A stretch of DNA of 64,000 nucleotides from Paraburkholderia dioscoreae (GCF_902459535.1 NZ_LR699553.1:2542001-2606000); one strand, 5' to 3'. Counted from the first letter of the stretch, positions 41,419-50,459 are shown. Notes: generated by a model from the letters alone, not told the origin. Made by a program: numbers and translations.

Positions 41419-42054
41419 ATGAACATCAAGGCTCCCAATCCCGCTTCACTCGGCCTCGCCGGCTTCGCACTGACAACGTGGCTGCTCAGCATGATCAACG
41501 CCGGCTGGTTCAGCGGCAACGCGATGGGGATGGTGCTTGCCGTCGCTTTCGCGTACGGCGGCACCGCCCAGGCGCTCGCCGGGCTGATGGAAATTCCCCG
41601 CGGCAATACCTTCGGCGCGACCGCTTTCCTCAGTTACGGCGCCTTCTGGTGGTCGCTGGCGCTATTCGTGCTGTTTCTGCACGGCACGGTGCCGGCAGCG
41701 TTTATCGGTTGGTATCTGTTTCTGTGGGGCGTGTTTACGCTTTATATGTGGGTGGCGACGTGGCGAGCCGCACGCGTGCTGCAACTGGTGTTTCTCTCGC
41801 TATGGATCACGTTCTTCGTGCTCGCCGCGAGCGAATGGACCGGACTCGAATGGCTGCATCACGCCGGCGGCTACCTGGGAATGCTTACCGCGCTGCTGGC
41901 GTTCTATCTGTCGGCCGCGGAAATCATCAACGAGACTCATGGGCACGTGGTATTGCCTACAGGTGTCGCGAGCGAACGACTTGCTCTGACCTTGTCGATT
42001 CAGGAAGAGTTGCCGCTGAGCCTGTCGATCGAGGAAAAGCTGCGCAATGCGTGA
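41419..42054 (+). CDS. satP: SatP/YaaH-family acetate transporter
   Basis: 211 residues with six membrane helices. The family signature is visible as NPASLGLAGFALTT at residues 7-20. The family carries acetate or succinate with protons. The C-terminal about 35 residues are polar with a short self-similar pair (LALTLSIQEELPLSLSIEEK). The start follows GGAGG. Being next to acetyl-CoA synthetase supports acetate as substrate. Confidence 0.92.
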   Translation: MNIKAPNPASLGLAGFALTTWLLSMINAGWFSGNAMGMVLAVAFAYGGTAQALAGLMEIPRGNTFGATAFLSYGAFWWSLALFVLFLHGTVPAAFIGWYLFLWGVFTLYMWVATWRAARVLQLVFLSLWITFFVLAASEWTGLEWLHHAGGYLGMLTALLAFYLSAAEIINETHGHVVLPTGVASERLALTLSIQEELPLSLSIEEKLRNA

Positions 42055-42093
42055 TGAGGCTTGCTGCTGACGGCACTTTGTGTTGCCTTTGGT

Positions 42094-42131
42094 TGCCGCA
42101 GCGTTTCGCCATCCTGGGCGGCGCTGCGGCA
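42094..42131. terminator. Bidirectional hairpin between satP and alcohol dehydrogenase
   Basis: TGCCGCAGCG (42094-42103) pairs perfectly with CGCTGCGGCA (42122-42131), with an inner CGCC/GGCG stem (42107-42110, 42117-42120). It lies between convergent genes. Confidence 0.6.
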
Positions 42132-42207
42132 CATTGAGCTTGTGGGGGGCTTTTCTGCGTTTCCATCGCGTCACCAGACCGTCGACGCAACACCGCCCGC
42201 GGCTACG

Positions 42208-43248
42208 CTACGCCATCTCGATGATCACCTTCAACGCATGCGAATCCGCCGCGCGGCCGAAGGTGTCGTAGGCGTTCAACACGTCGTCGAGCTGGAAATG
42301 ATGGGTGATCAGTCTGGCGGGATCGAGCCGGCCGGATTGCACTGTCTTCAGCAACATCGGCGTGCTGACGGTATCGACGAGGCGCGTCGTAATGGAGATG
42401 TTGCGATCCCACAGCGATTCCAGATGCAGATCCGCCTTCACCCCATGCACGCCGATATTGGCGATCACACCACCGGGCGCTACCAGCGCCTGGCACAATT
42501 CGAACGTGTCTGGCACCCCGACGGCCTCGATCGCGCAATCCACACCGACGTGGCCGGTGAGTTTCATGACCTCCACGACCGGTTCGGCCACCCGGCTGTC
42601 GATACACGCGGTCGCGCCGAAACGGCTCGCCACCTCGAGGCGGCGCTCATCGCGATCGATCATGATGATCTGGGCCGGCGAATAGAACTGCGCGGTGAGC
42701 AGCGAAGCCAGTCCGATCGGGCCGGCGCCGACAATCGCCACGGTGCTGCCCGGCTGCACCTTACCGTTGAGGACACCGCATTCGAAGCCGGTCGGCAAGA
42801 TGTCGGACAGCATCACCAGCGCTTCTTCGTCGGCGCCGGCGGGAATCGGATACAGACTCGTCTCCGCATGCGGAATGCGCACGTATTCCGCTTGCGTACC
42901 GTCGATACGGTTGCCGAGAATCCAGCCACCGGTCGCGCAGTGCGAATACATGCCGCGCCGGCAATAGTCGCACTTGCCGCATGCGGAAATGCACGAGATC
43001 AGCACGTGGTCGCCCTCTTTCAACGAACTGACCGCGGCGCCGACCTGCTGCACGATGCCCACCCCTTCGTGACCGAGAATGCGGCCGGGCTGACACGTCG
43101 GAACGTCGCCCTTCAGAATGTGAAGATCTGTACCGCAGATCGTCGTGCGCGTCACCTTGACGATGGCGTCGGTGGCGCTGGCGAGCTGCGGCATGGGCCG
43201 CTCGTCGAGCGACTTCTTTCCGGGACCGTGATACACGAGTGCTTTCAT
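42208..43248 (-). CDS. Zinc-dependent secondary-alcohol-type dehydrogenase
   Basis: 346 residues of the medium-chain dehydrogenase family. Catalytic zinc region: TICGTDLHILKG and GHEGVG. Structural-zinc cysteines: CGKCDYCRRGMYSHC. Coenzyme motif: GAGPIGLAS. The ITTRLVDTVSTPMLL segment and overall pattern resemble isopropanol/2-butanol dehydrogenases of the TbADH group. It would balance NAD(P)H with alcohols or ketones. The start follows GAGG, 48 bp after the USP gene on the same strand, so it likely ends an HPF-like/USP/ADH operon. Confidence 0.88.
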   Translation of the reverse strand: MKALVYHGPGKKSLDERPMPQLASATDAIVKVTRTTICGTDLHILKGDVPTCQPGRILGHEGVGIVQQVGAAVSSLKEGDHVLISCISACGKCDYCRRGMYSHCATGGWILGNRIDGTQAEYVRIPHAETSLYPIPAGADEEALVMLSDILPTGFECGVLNGKVQPGSTVAIVGAGPIGLASLLTAQFYSPAQIIMIDRDERRLEVASRFGATACIDSRVAEPVVEVMKLTGHVGVDCAIEAVGVPDTFELCQALVAPGGVIANIGVHGVKADLHLESLWDRNISITTRLVDTVSTPMLLKTVQSGRLDPARLITHHFQLDDVLNAYDTFGRAADSHALKVIIEMA

Positions 43249-43296
43249 GGATTACCTCATTGGTCAGTCAAGGCCACCGCGAGATGAGCATCACGC

Positions 43297-43770
43297 TCAG
43301 GCCGGGGTGTCATGCTCCGTCTTCGCCTCTTCACGGATCAGCAGTACCGGGCACGTCGCAAGGCGCACGCAGCGCTCGGCCACGCTACCGATCACCATGC
43401 GCCGCAAACCGCGGCGTCCGTGCGTGCCCATCACGAGCAGGTCGGCGCCGCGGCGTTGCACACAGCGTATCAACGCACCGGCAATGTCCTCGGCGATGCC
43501 TTGGGTCTCCACGATTTCCGCTTCGCCCGCGACGTTGAGTTCGCGCATCTGGGCAAGCGCGCCGTCAAGCAGGCTTTGCCCGACTTGCCGCGCGGCGTCG
43601 GTCAGCAGATGCGGATCGCAGGCGCCCGCGTACGTGAAGGCCGCCGATTGATCCAGCACGTAGACCGCCGTCAATTTGCCGCGCGCGAGCCTCGTGAGCT
43701 GGATCGCCTCGGAAAGCGCGCACTTCGAGGCTCCGCTGCCGTCCAGGGCCACCACGATGTTTTCGTACAT
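43297..43770 (-). CDS. Universal stress protein, single domain
   Basis: 157 residues starting MYENIVVALDGSGASKCALS, with the ATP-binding loop GTHGRRGLRRMVIGS (G-2x-G-9x-G-S). It resembles the USP at 6349-6825 closely. CAGGAG precedes the start. It is the middle gene of an apparent minus-strand operon. Confidence 0.92.
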   Translation of the reverse strand: MYENIVVALDGSGASKCALSEAIQLTRLARGKLTAVYVLDQSAAFTYAGACDPHLLTDAARQVGQSLLDGALAQMRELNVAGEAEIVETQGIAEDIAGALIRCVQRRGADLLVMGTHGRRGLRRMVIGSVAERCVRLATCPVLLIREEAKTEHDTPA

Positions 43771-43810
43771 GACTCACTCCTGAAAAAAACGTTGGAACGT
43801 CCGTTGGGAA

Positions 43811-44164
43811 TCAACTGCGCGTGATGCCCTGTTGGAGAAGCCGTTCGGCCGCATCGAAGGCCGCACGTATCACGCGGTCAGGATCGGGCCCCTGCCGATG
43901 CTCGAGCGGCACCAGTTCACCGGTGCGCAGCACCAGATCGAGACGTGCGTCGAACACGGTGTGGTTCAGCGCCGTGTCCGGCACCGTGCGTCGCGCGTCG
44001 GGCATGTCCTTCGACGCCCTCGCGTGAATGGCCTCGAGAGCGAGATGGCAACCCGAGATAGATCCGCCGAACCGTTCGAGCCTCACCAGTTGTGCGGCTG
44101 CCTCGGACTCGATTTGCGCGGATCCCGCAAATCCGAGGTAGACGATCTGCATATCAATTCCCAT
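43811..44164 (-). CDS. HPF/RaiA-like ribosome hibernation factor (probable)
   Basis: 117 residues. The pattern fits the S30AE fold: a first strand MQIVYLGFAGS, a helix AAAQLVRLERFGGSISGC, a long strand, a break, then FDARLDLVLRTGELVPLEHR and a final helix VIRAAFDAAERLLQQ. HPF/RaiA proteins bind 30S and silence ribosomes in stationary or anoxic cells. The match is by pattern, not a recognised motif, so a divergent member. The start at 44164 follows GGAGG. The DosR regulon has a comparable factor (Rv0079). Confidence 0.62.
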   Translation of the reverse strand: MGIDMQIVYLGFAGSAQIESEAAAQLVRLERFGGSISGCHLALEAIHARASKDMPDARRTVPDTALNHTVFDARLDLVLRTGELVPLEHRQGPDPDRVIRAAFDAAERLLQQGITRS

Positions 44165-44266
44165 GCGGCCTCCGCGCGTGCTGTCCTGCTGTCGACCGTT
44201 GCTGCAGCGAAGCCACATGGGCAACGAGCCTATTGAGAGATCATCGGCACTATTGGCGCCTTGCGA

Positions 44267-44280
44267 TTGACCTGCATCAA
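44267..44280. promoter_or_regulatory. FNR-type box, perfect, between HPF-like and chrA genes
   Basis: TTGACCTGCATCAA, 109 bp from the leftward HPF-like start and 143 bp before chrA; it is identical to the box at 32464. Confidence 0.7.
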
Positions 44281-44416
44281 CGGGGTGCCAGACCCGCACA
44301 GCCTGCGCGGCAGCGTGTTTGAACGCGGTAGCATTCGCGAGACGGCCTGGCCCCGGGATAGGCCGCGTGTGCTATTTTCTGGAGCCCAACGCGGCTTAAC
44401 TGTTACGACCTTTCCC

Positions 44417-45634
44417 ATGCACGACACGCATACAGAGACGCCCCTCGCCCTACCGGCACATAGCTCACCGTGGGCGCTCTTCTGCATTTTTCTGAGGCTC
44501 GGCCTGACTTCGTTCGGCGGCCCGGCGGCCCATCTCGGCTACTTTCGCGACGAGTTCGTCAGACGCCGCGGCTGGCTCGACGAACACACATTCAGCGACG
44601 TGGTCGCACTGTGCCAGTTTCTGCCGGGTCCGGGCAGCAGCCAGGTCGGCATCGCCATCGGCCGGCTGCGCGGCGGCATTGCCGGCGCGCTCGCGGCCTG
44701 GGTCGGCTTCACGCTGCCGTCAGTGCTCCTGCTCGTGGCTTTTGCATACGGCTTCACGCTTCTGTCGGATACGACCTCGCTTCATCTTCTGCGGGGGCTG
44801 AAGATCGCGGCGGTCGCGGTGGTGGTCCAGGCAGTCTGGTCGATGGGACGCATGCTCTGCCCAGACCGCACACGCGCGACGATCGCGGCGGCCTCCGCGA
44901 TCACCGTGATCCTGTTCGGCGCCGGCTTCGGGCAGATCGCGTCGATCGTCGCCGCAGGGCTTGCCGGCGCTGCGCTGCTGAGTTCGTCGACCGAGGTGCC
45001 CGGTGCGCCGCCCGGCATGCCCGGGTCCAGAGCGGGCGCGCTCGCCTGCCTCGCGGCCTTCGTCCTGCTGCTGTTCGGACTGCCCGCGGCAGCCGCCTAT
45101 CTTCACAGTTATCCGCTCGATCTGTTTGCGGCGTTCTACCGGGTCGGCTCGCTGGTATTCGGCGGCGGCCACGTGGTGTTGCCATTGCTGGAAGCGGTCG
45201 TCGTGCCGCATGGCTGGGTTCCCGCGAACACCTTCATGGCGGGCTACGGCGCGGCGCAGGCAGTCCCCGGCCCGCTGTTTTCGTTTGCCGCGTTTCTCGG
45301 TGCTACGAGCAATGGTCATCCGGCAGGGATCGCGGGCGCACTGATCGCCACCGTGGCGATCTTCCTGCCTTCTTTCCTGCTGGTCGGCGCGGCGTTGCCG
45401 CTTTGGGGCAAGCTGCGCGCGTTCGCGTCGATGCGCCGCGCCATGGCGGGTATCAACGCCGCCGTGGTCGGCATCCTGCTCGCCGCGTTGTACGACCCCG
45501 TGTGGACCAGCGCCGTGCATACCGCGCGCGATTTCGCGCTGGTCGTCGCGGCCCAGGTGTTGCTCGGCTGGTGGCGAGTGCCGTCGTGGGCGGTCGTGTT
45601 GATAACGGTCGCGCTCGCGTGGTGGGTCGTGTGA
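44417..45634 (+). CDS. chrA: Chromate transporter family protein
   Basis: 405 residues with two homologous CHR halves: LRLGLTSFGGPAAHLGYFRDE and FLPGPGSSQVGIAIG in the first, VGSLVFGGGHVVLPLLEAVV and AVPGPLFSFAAFLG in the second. About 10-12 membrane helices. Characterised ChrA proteins export chromate; many homologues have unproven substrates. The ATG at 44417 lacks a good ribosome-binding site, so the start is uncertain. Confidence 0.88.
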   Translation: MHDTHTETPLALPAHSSPWALFCIFLRLGLTSFGGPAAHLGYFRDEFVRRRGWLDEHTFSDVVALCQFLPGPGSSQVGIAIGRLRGGIAGALAAWVGFTLPSVLLLVAFAYGFTLLSDTTSLHLLRGLKIAAVAVVVQAVWSMGRMLCPDRTRATIAAASAITVILFGAGFGQIASIVAAGLAGAALLSSSTEVPGAPPGMPGSRAGALACLAAFVLLLFGLPAAAAYLHSYPLDLFAAFYRVGSLVFGGGHVVLPLLEAVVVPHGWVPANTFMAGYGAAQAVPGPLFSFAAFLGATSNGHPAGIAGALIATVAIFLPSFLLVGAALPLWGKLRAFASMRRAMAGINAAVVGILLAALYDPVWTSAVHTARDFALVVAAQVLLGWWRVPSWAVVLITVALAWWVV

Positions 45635-45707
45635 AGCCGGCTCCGCCCGCTTGCCGAACGTGCGCGTGGAGCCCTTATACCGCACCGGCGAGCCCCGTCG
45701 CACGGCG

Positions 45708-45721
45708 TTGATCCAACTCAA
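45708..45721 (+). promoter_or_regulatory. FNR-type box, one mismatch, for oleate hydratase
   Basis: TTGATCCAACTCAA, centred 77 bp before the ATG at 45792. Confidence 0.6.
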
Positions 45722-45791
45722 CGAGCATGTTCCGCCGTGCGGGTATGGTTCAGCAATACGTCCACGGCCATTACCCCACGGGGAGCATCAC

Positions 45792-47423
45792 ATGAACAAT
45801 TCCCACTACCCGGCCACGCAAGCGGCCGCGGATCCCGCCCGCGACGAAGCCATCGCCTCCGGACATTTCTATCTCGTCGGCGGCGGTATTGCGTCGCTGG
45901 CGGTCGCCGCCTTTCTGATTCGCGACGCCGACATACCCGGCGCCCGCATCACGATCCTCGAAGCACTCGACAAACCGGGCGGTAGCCTGGACGGCGCCGG
46001 CTCGCCACAGGAAGGCTATGTCGTGCGCGGCGGACGGATGCTCGAAAGCAAGTATCTGTGCACCTACGACCTGTTCGACTCGATCCCCACGCTGGACGGC
46101 CGCAGCAGCGTCACGAAGGAAATCTTCGACTGGAACGAAACCATCCGCACCTCGTCGAAAGCGCGATTCGTGCGCGACGGCCACCGCGAGGACACGCCGT
46201 CGTACGGACTTGCCGAAACCCATCTGCTGACGCTCGGGCGTCTGTCGATCGAACCGGAAGCCATGCTTGGCGACAGCCGGATTGCCGACCACTTCGAGCC
46301 GGATTTTTTCGAAACCAACTTCTGGTACATGTGGTGCACCACGTTCGCTTTCCAGCCGTGGCATAGCGCCGCCGAATTCAGGCGCTATCTGCTGCGTTTC
46401 GCGCACATGACGTCGGGCTTCAACCAGTTGCACGGCATCATGCGCACGGTCTACAACCAGTACGATTCGATGGTGCGGCCGCTGCGCAAATGGCTCGACG
46501 AACGCGGGGTGAGATTTCGCACCAACACGCGCGTCGTCGATCTGCATTACGACGAAAGCGGTGAACTGAACCGGGTCGCCGGCATTGTGTGCGAACAGGA
46601 AAACCGCCGTGTCGAGATTGCGGTGGGCACACAGGACAAGGTCATCGTCACGCTCGGTTCAATGACGGCAGGATCGAGCCTGGGCGGCACGAATCAACCG
46701 GCCGTGCTCAATCATGACGACAGCAGTGGCGCGTGGGCGCTGTGGAAAACCATCGCCGCGGGGCATTCCGAGTTTGGTCATCCTTCCGTCTTCGCCGATC
46801 ATGTCGACGAATCCAGGTGGCTCTCCTTTACCACGACGCTGCACGATAGAACGCTGTTCCGTCTGGTCCGCGATCTGACCGGCAACGTGCCCGGCGAAGG
46901 CGGCCTGATCACCTTCCCGCAATCGAACTGGCTTGCCTCGATCGTGCTGCCTCACCAGCCGCATTTCCTGGGCCAGCCGAAAGACGTCGAGGTCTTCTGG
47001 GGCTATGGGCTGCACATCGACCGGCCGGGCAACTTCGTCAGCAAACCGATGGCGGAGTGCACCGGCCGCGAAATCATGACGGAGCTCCTCGGCCACCTGC
47101 AGATTCAGGCCGAAGCCCCGCGTATTCTCGACGACGCCATCTGCATTCCGTGCCTGATGCCGTTCATTACCAGCCAGTTCCTGCGGCGCAAGCGCGGCGA
47201 CCGGCCGCAAGTGGCGCCCGAAGGCTGGGCTAATCTCGCGTTCGTCGGACAGTTTTGCGAGTTGCCGAACGACGTCGTGTTCACGGTCGAATATTCGGTA
47301 CGTTCCGCGCAGACTGCTGTGTACACGCTGCTCGGCTTGAACAAGTCTGCTCCGGCGGTGTACAAAGGGCAGCACGATCCGCGCGTGCTGTATGGCGCGG
47401 TTTCCGCATTGCACAGCCGCTAG
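45792..47423 (+). CDS. ohyA: Oleate hydratase (fatty acid double-bond hydratase)
   Basis: 543 residues. It adds water to the cis double bond of oleate to form 10-hydroxystearate; FAD is needed for structure. The dinucleotide fold GGGIAS is at 30-35, with GGSLDGAG following. YMWCTTFAFQPWHSAAEFRR, GLITFPQSNWL and the C-terminal VFTVEYSVRSAQTAVYTLLG match the family throughout. The start at 45792 follows GGGGAG. It may detoxify or modify membrane-derived unsaturated acids when desaturation and oxidation stop. Confidence 0.93.
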   Translation: MNNSHYPATQAAADPARDEAIASGHFYLVGGGIASLAVAAFLIRDADIPGARITILEALDKPGGSLDGAGSPQEGYVVRGGRMLESKYLCTYDLFDSIPTLDGRSSVTKEIFDWNETIRTSSKARFVRDGHREDTPSYGLAETHLLTLGRLSIEPEAMLGDSRIADHFEPDFFETNFWYMWCTTFAFQPWHSAAEFRRYLLRFAHMTSGFNQLHGIMRTVYNQYDSMVRPLRKWLDERGVRFRTNTRVVDLHYDESGELNRVAGIVCEQENRRVEIAVGTQDKVIVTLGSMTAGSSLGGTNQPAVLNHDDSSGAWALWKTIAAGHSEFGHPSVFADHVDESRWLSFTTTLHDRTLFRLVRDLTGNVPGEGGLITFPQSNWLASIVLPHQPHFLGQPKDVEVFWGYGLHIDRPGNFVSKPMAECTGREIMTELLGHLQIQAEAPRILDDAICIPCLMPFITSQFLRRKRGDRPQVAPEGWANLAFVGQFCELPNDVVFTVEYSVRSAQTAVYTLLGLNKSAPAVYKGQHDPRVLYGAVSALHSR

Positions 47424-47506
47424 ACGGCAAGGCAGGCTTCGCGCCGTGTGCCGTACGCCGAAGCTTCACGCGGCGTGCGGCGTGTGCGTCCTTAGGGGAG
47501 TGCGGA

Positions 47507-48022
47507 TCAGGAAGTCCATGCGAGCGCTTCATAATTGACGAGATGGCGCTTCAGCACGGTCATGAAAGGCACCAGCACCGCAGCCACAGCGCCGCGGTGC
47601 ACCTCGGCGGCGCGCACCTTGCATTGCGCGACCGGCGCCTTGCCGGCCAGCTCGCGCATCTCGTCAAAAGCGGCCTGACTGCCGAGGCCGCCCAGACTGC
47701 AAAAAAACGCGACATGTCTGAACTTCCACCGGTTTTCGAACAGATACGCGCGCACCGGCGCGGATACCGCGCCCGCCCAGACGGGCGTGCCTACCACTAC
47801 GAGGTCGTATTGCGCGGGGTCGAGCCCTGCCGGGACGATCTCGGCGGGCCGCTTGCGCCACGAGTCGGCAAGACAGCGCACATATCCCCAGGCGCCGCGC
47901 CGTTCGGTGTAATCGCAGATTTCCTCGAGGTCGGCGGACAGCATCGTGGCAAGCGTTGAAGCGAGCGTGCGCGTGGTACCGGTACGCGAAAAGAAAACGA
48001 CTAGAACACGGGCTTCAGACAT
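47507..48022 (-). CDS. Flavodoxin-like protein
   Basis: 171 residues with the flavodoxin phosphate loop SRTGTTRTLA (11-20) after a first beta strand VLVVFF, and YDLVVVGTPVWAGAVSAPVR as the next FMN-contact region. It probably binds FMN and carries electrons, or reduces quinones like WrbA relatives. The start at 48022 follows GGAAGGAG. An FNR-type box is centred 89 bp upstream. Confidence 0.87.
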   Translation of the reverse strand: MSEARVLVVFFSRTGTTRTLASTLATMLSADLEEICDYTERRGAWGYVRCLADSWRKRPAEIVPAGLDPAQYDLVVVGTPVWAGAVSAPVRAYLFENRWKFRHVAFFCSLGGLGSQAAFDEMRELAGKAPVAQCKVRAAEVHRGAVAAVLVPFMTVLKRHLVNYEALAWTS

Positions 48023-48104
48023 GACTCGCTCCTTCCGGGAAAAACGCTCAGGCGCGCATGACGCCATACATGTCGGGAGCATAAGTGGGACCGGCCGCCA
48101 GCTC

Positions 48105-48118
48105 ATGACGCAGGTCAA
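48105..48118 (-). promoter_or_regulatory. FNR-type box, one mismatch, for the flavodoxin gene
   Basis: ATGACGCAGGTCAA, centred 89 bp from the flavodoxin start at 48022. Confidence 0.6.
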
Positions 48119-48151
48119 ATAACGCTTTCACGCACCGCGCTGGCGGCGCCG

Positions 48152-48165
48152 TTGATCTGCGTCAA
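48152..48165 (+). promoter_or_regulatory. FNR-type box, perfect, for the USP trio
   Basis: TTGATCTGCGTCAA, centred 91 bp before the ATG at 48250; with 48105 it gives each divergent gene its own box at near-equal distance. Confidence 0.75.
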
Positions 48166-48249
48166 TGAGACCGGCGCCACCGTTCATAGACTCAAGCTCA
48201 CCGATTCGCGCGTCACCTTTGCGTCACCTTTTCCTCCGGAGCGACTGTC

Positions 48250-49086
48250 ATGAGCTACAAAACCATCGTTGTTCATCTGGACACCAGCCAGCGCGCCCAT
48301 CCGCGGCTCGAAATCGCGCTGCGTCTGGCCAACCAGTTCGGCGCGCATCTGATCGGCGCGTTCGCCGTATTCTCGCCGGACCCGCGTTCGCTCTACGTGA
48401 TGGCCGGCACCGCGGAGTATTACCGGACGCACGAGGAGATGCGCACGGAGCGCAGCGCTGCGCTCGAACGCCTGTTTCACGCCGAATTGCGGCGCGCAGG
48501 CGTGTCGGGCGAGTGGCTCGCCATCGACGAGCCGGCCAGTCTCGCCATACCGCGCGCAGGCCGCTGCGCCGACCTGATCGTCGCCGGCCAGGACAATCCG
48601 GGGGATCCGGAATCGTATGTCGGCGACTTCTTCCCGGAAAACCTCGTTTTGTCGAGCGGTCGTCCGGTATTGCTCGCGCCTTATGCCAGCAATGAAAGAT
48701 CGACAGGCAGCCGGGTGCTCGTCGCGTGGGACGGCAGCCGCGAAGCCACGCGCGCCGTGCACGACGCGCTGCCGTTCATGCAGGCGGCGACCAGCACCAC
48801 CATCCTCACCGTCAACGGCGCAAACGACGGCGAAGGCAGCCGCATTCCCGGCGCGGACATCGCCGCCGTGATCGCGCGGCATGGCGTGCGCGTCGAGGTC
48901 GCCGACATCGAAACCGGGCCGGGCGGATCGGTCGGCGAGGTGCTGCTCTCGCAGGTAGCCGACAGCGGCGCCGATCTGCTGGTGATGGGCGCCTACGGCC
49001 ATGCCCGCTGGCGTGAACTGGTAATGGGCGGCGCCACGCGCACGATTCTCCGCTCGATGACCGTGCCGGTACTGATGTCGCACTGA
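48250..49086 (+). CDS. Tandem universal stress protein
   Basis: 278 residues with two UspA folds: the first (about 1-145, MSYKTIVVHLDTSQRAHPRL) lacks the glycine-rich ATP loop; the second (about 155-278, VLVAWDGSREATRAVHDALP) keeps it as GAYGHARWRELVMGG. It ends TVPVLMSH, the same ending as the USP at 49627, showing recent common descent. It starts after CCGGAG and heads three consecutive USP genes. Confidence 0.92.
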   Translation: MSYKTIVVHLDTSQRAHPRLEIALRLANQFGAHLIGAFAVFSPDPRSLYVMAGTAEYYRTHEEMRTERSAALERLFHAELRRAGVSGEWLAIDEPASLAIPRAGRCADLIVAGQDNPGDPESYVGDFFPENLVLSSGRPVLLAPYASNERSTGSRVLVAWDGSREATRAVHDALPFMQAATSTTILTVNGANDGEGSRIPGADIAAVIARHGVRVEVADIETGPGGSVGEVLLSQVADSGADLLVMGAYGHARWRELVMGGATRTILRSMTVPVLMSH

Positions 49087-49123
49087 GCGCGGCAGCTACC
49101 CTTCTTATTCTGGAGTGTTCGCC

Positions 49124-49630
49124 ATGTATAAACAGATTCTGGTTGCCGTCGACGGCAGCGAAACCTCGTCGCACGCGCTGGCTGCCGCGATCGAACTGGC
49201 GCGCGATTCGGGCGCGCGACTGCAGCCGCTCTACGTGGTGGACGTGCCGTTGATGTCCTACGACGTGCCCGGCTACGACCCGTCCTACGTGCGCGACGCG
49301 CTCGTCGAGGAAGGCAGGCACGTGCTCGCCGACGCCACCGCGCTGATGGCCAGCGCGGGCGTGCAAGGGCCGTCGCGGATGGTCGAAACCGACCTCACGG
49401 GCGACGACATCGCGCACCGCATCCAGCTCGCCGCGCAGGAATTCAATGCCGACGTCGTGGTGCTGGGCACGCATGGCCGGCGTGGTGTGCGACGGCTGGT
49501 GCTCGGCAGCGTCGCTGAACATTTTCTGCGCATCGCCACCTGTCCGGTGCTGCTGATCTCCGCGCATTGTGCGGCGCCTGCCGCAAGTCTCGCCCGGGTC
49601 ACGGCCGAGCCTGTCAAGGATCCCTCATGA
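49124..49630 (+). CDS. Universal stress protein, single domain
   Basis: 168 residues starting MYKQILVAVDGSETSSHALA, with the ATP-binding loop GTHGRRGVRRLVLGS. CTGGAG is 8 nt before the ATG at 49124; a GTG 9 bp upstream is less well placed. The stop overlaps the next USP start by ATGA, so the two are translationally coupled. Confidence 0.92.
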   Translation: MYKQILVAVDGSETSSHALAAAIELARDSGARLQPLYVVDVPLMSYDVPGYDPSYVRDALVEEGRHVLADATALMASAGVQGPSRMVETDLTGDDIAHRIQLAAQEFNADVVVLGTHGRRGVRRLVLGSVAEHFLRIATCPVLLISAHCAAPAASLARVTAEPVKDPS

Positions 49631-50454
49631 ACTGCAAAACCCTGCTGGTGCACCTCGACGACAGCACCCACAGCGCGGCCCGGCTCGACTATGCGCTCGA
49701 TCTGGCCGCCCGCCACGAAGCCCATCTGATCGGCCTCTACCTGGTTTGCGAAGATCCCGCAGGGCCGCTCTTTCTGCACGGCGAGGACATCTGGACCGCC
49801 AGCCGCGAAGCGCAACGGGATAAGAGCCTCAGGAGCGCGCACGCGGCTTTCCTCGCCGCGGCGGATCGCGCCGGACGCAGCGTCGAATGGCGCGCGCCCG
49901 ACGGAGCGCCGACCGGGACCGCGATTCTGCATGCGCGCCATGCGGATCTGCTGATCCTCGGCCAGGACGACCCGGAAGACCGGGACGCATTCATCGCGCG
50001 CGATTTCGTCGAAGACGTGATCATGGGCTCGGGGCGGCCGGCAATCGTGCTGCCGTACGCGGGACCGGTGCGGCCTCAGATCGAGAATGTGATGATCGCG
50101 TGGGACGGCAGCCGGGAATGCGCGCGGGCCGCGACCGACGCGCTGCCGCTCATCCGCGGCGCCGGTTTTGTCACGATAGTGAAAGTCGAGCGTCATCCTC
50201 ATTACGGCGAGCCGACCGGCATCGACGTGGCAGCCTGGTTGGCACGGCACGGCATCGAGGCTGGGTTCACGGCCATGCCGAAAGTGTCCGGCGTCGACAC
50301 CGGTGCCATGCTGCTCAATACGCTGGCCAACCGCCACATCGATCTGCTGGTGCTGGGTGCCTACGGCCACGCGCGGGCGCAGGAACGGCTGCTTGGCGGC
50401 GTTACGCGCACCATGCTTCAGTCTATGACCGTGCCCGTGCTGATGTCGCATTGA
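49627..50454 (+). CDS. Tandem universal stress protein
   Basis: 275 residues, a paralogue of 48250-49086: first domain MNCKTLLVHLDDSTHSAARL without an ATP loop, second domain VMIAWDGSRECARAATDALP with GAYGHARAQERLLGG, and the same TVPVLMSH ending. It is the last gene of the USP trio. Confidence 0.92.
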   Translation: MNCKTLLVHLDDSTHSAARLDYALDLAARHEAHLIGLYLVCEDPAGPLFLHGEDIWTASREAQRDKSLRSAHAAFLAAADRAGRSVEWRAPDGAPTGTAILHARHADLLILGQDDPEDRDAFIARDFVEDVIMGSGRPAIVLPYAGPVRPQIENVMIAWDGSRECARAATDALPLIRGAGFVTIVKVERHPHYGEPTGIDVAAWLARHGIEAGFTAMPKVSGVDTGAMLLNTLANRHIDLLVLGAYGHARAQERLLGGVTRTMLQSMTVPVLMSH

Positions 50455-50459
50455 GCGAC

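Noticed and set aside
42061..43287. 408-codon plus-strand frame opposite the alcohol dehydrogenase
   Set aside because: Low-complexity Arg/His-rich translation; the minus-strand zinc dehydrogenase is complete and has a ribosome-binding site.
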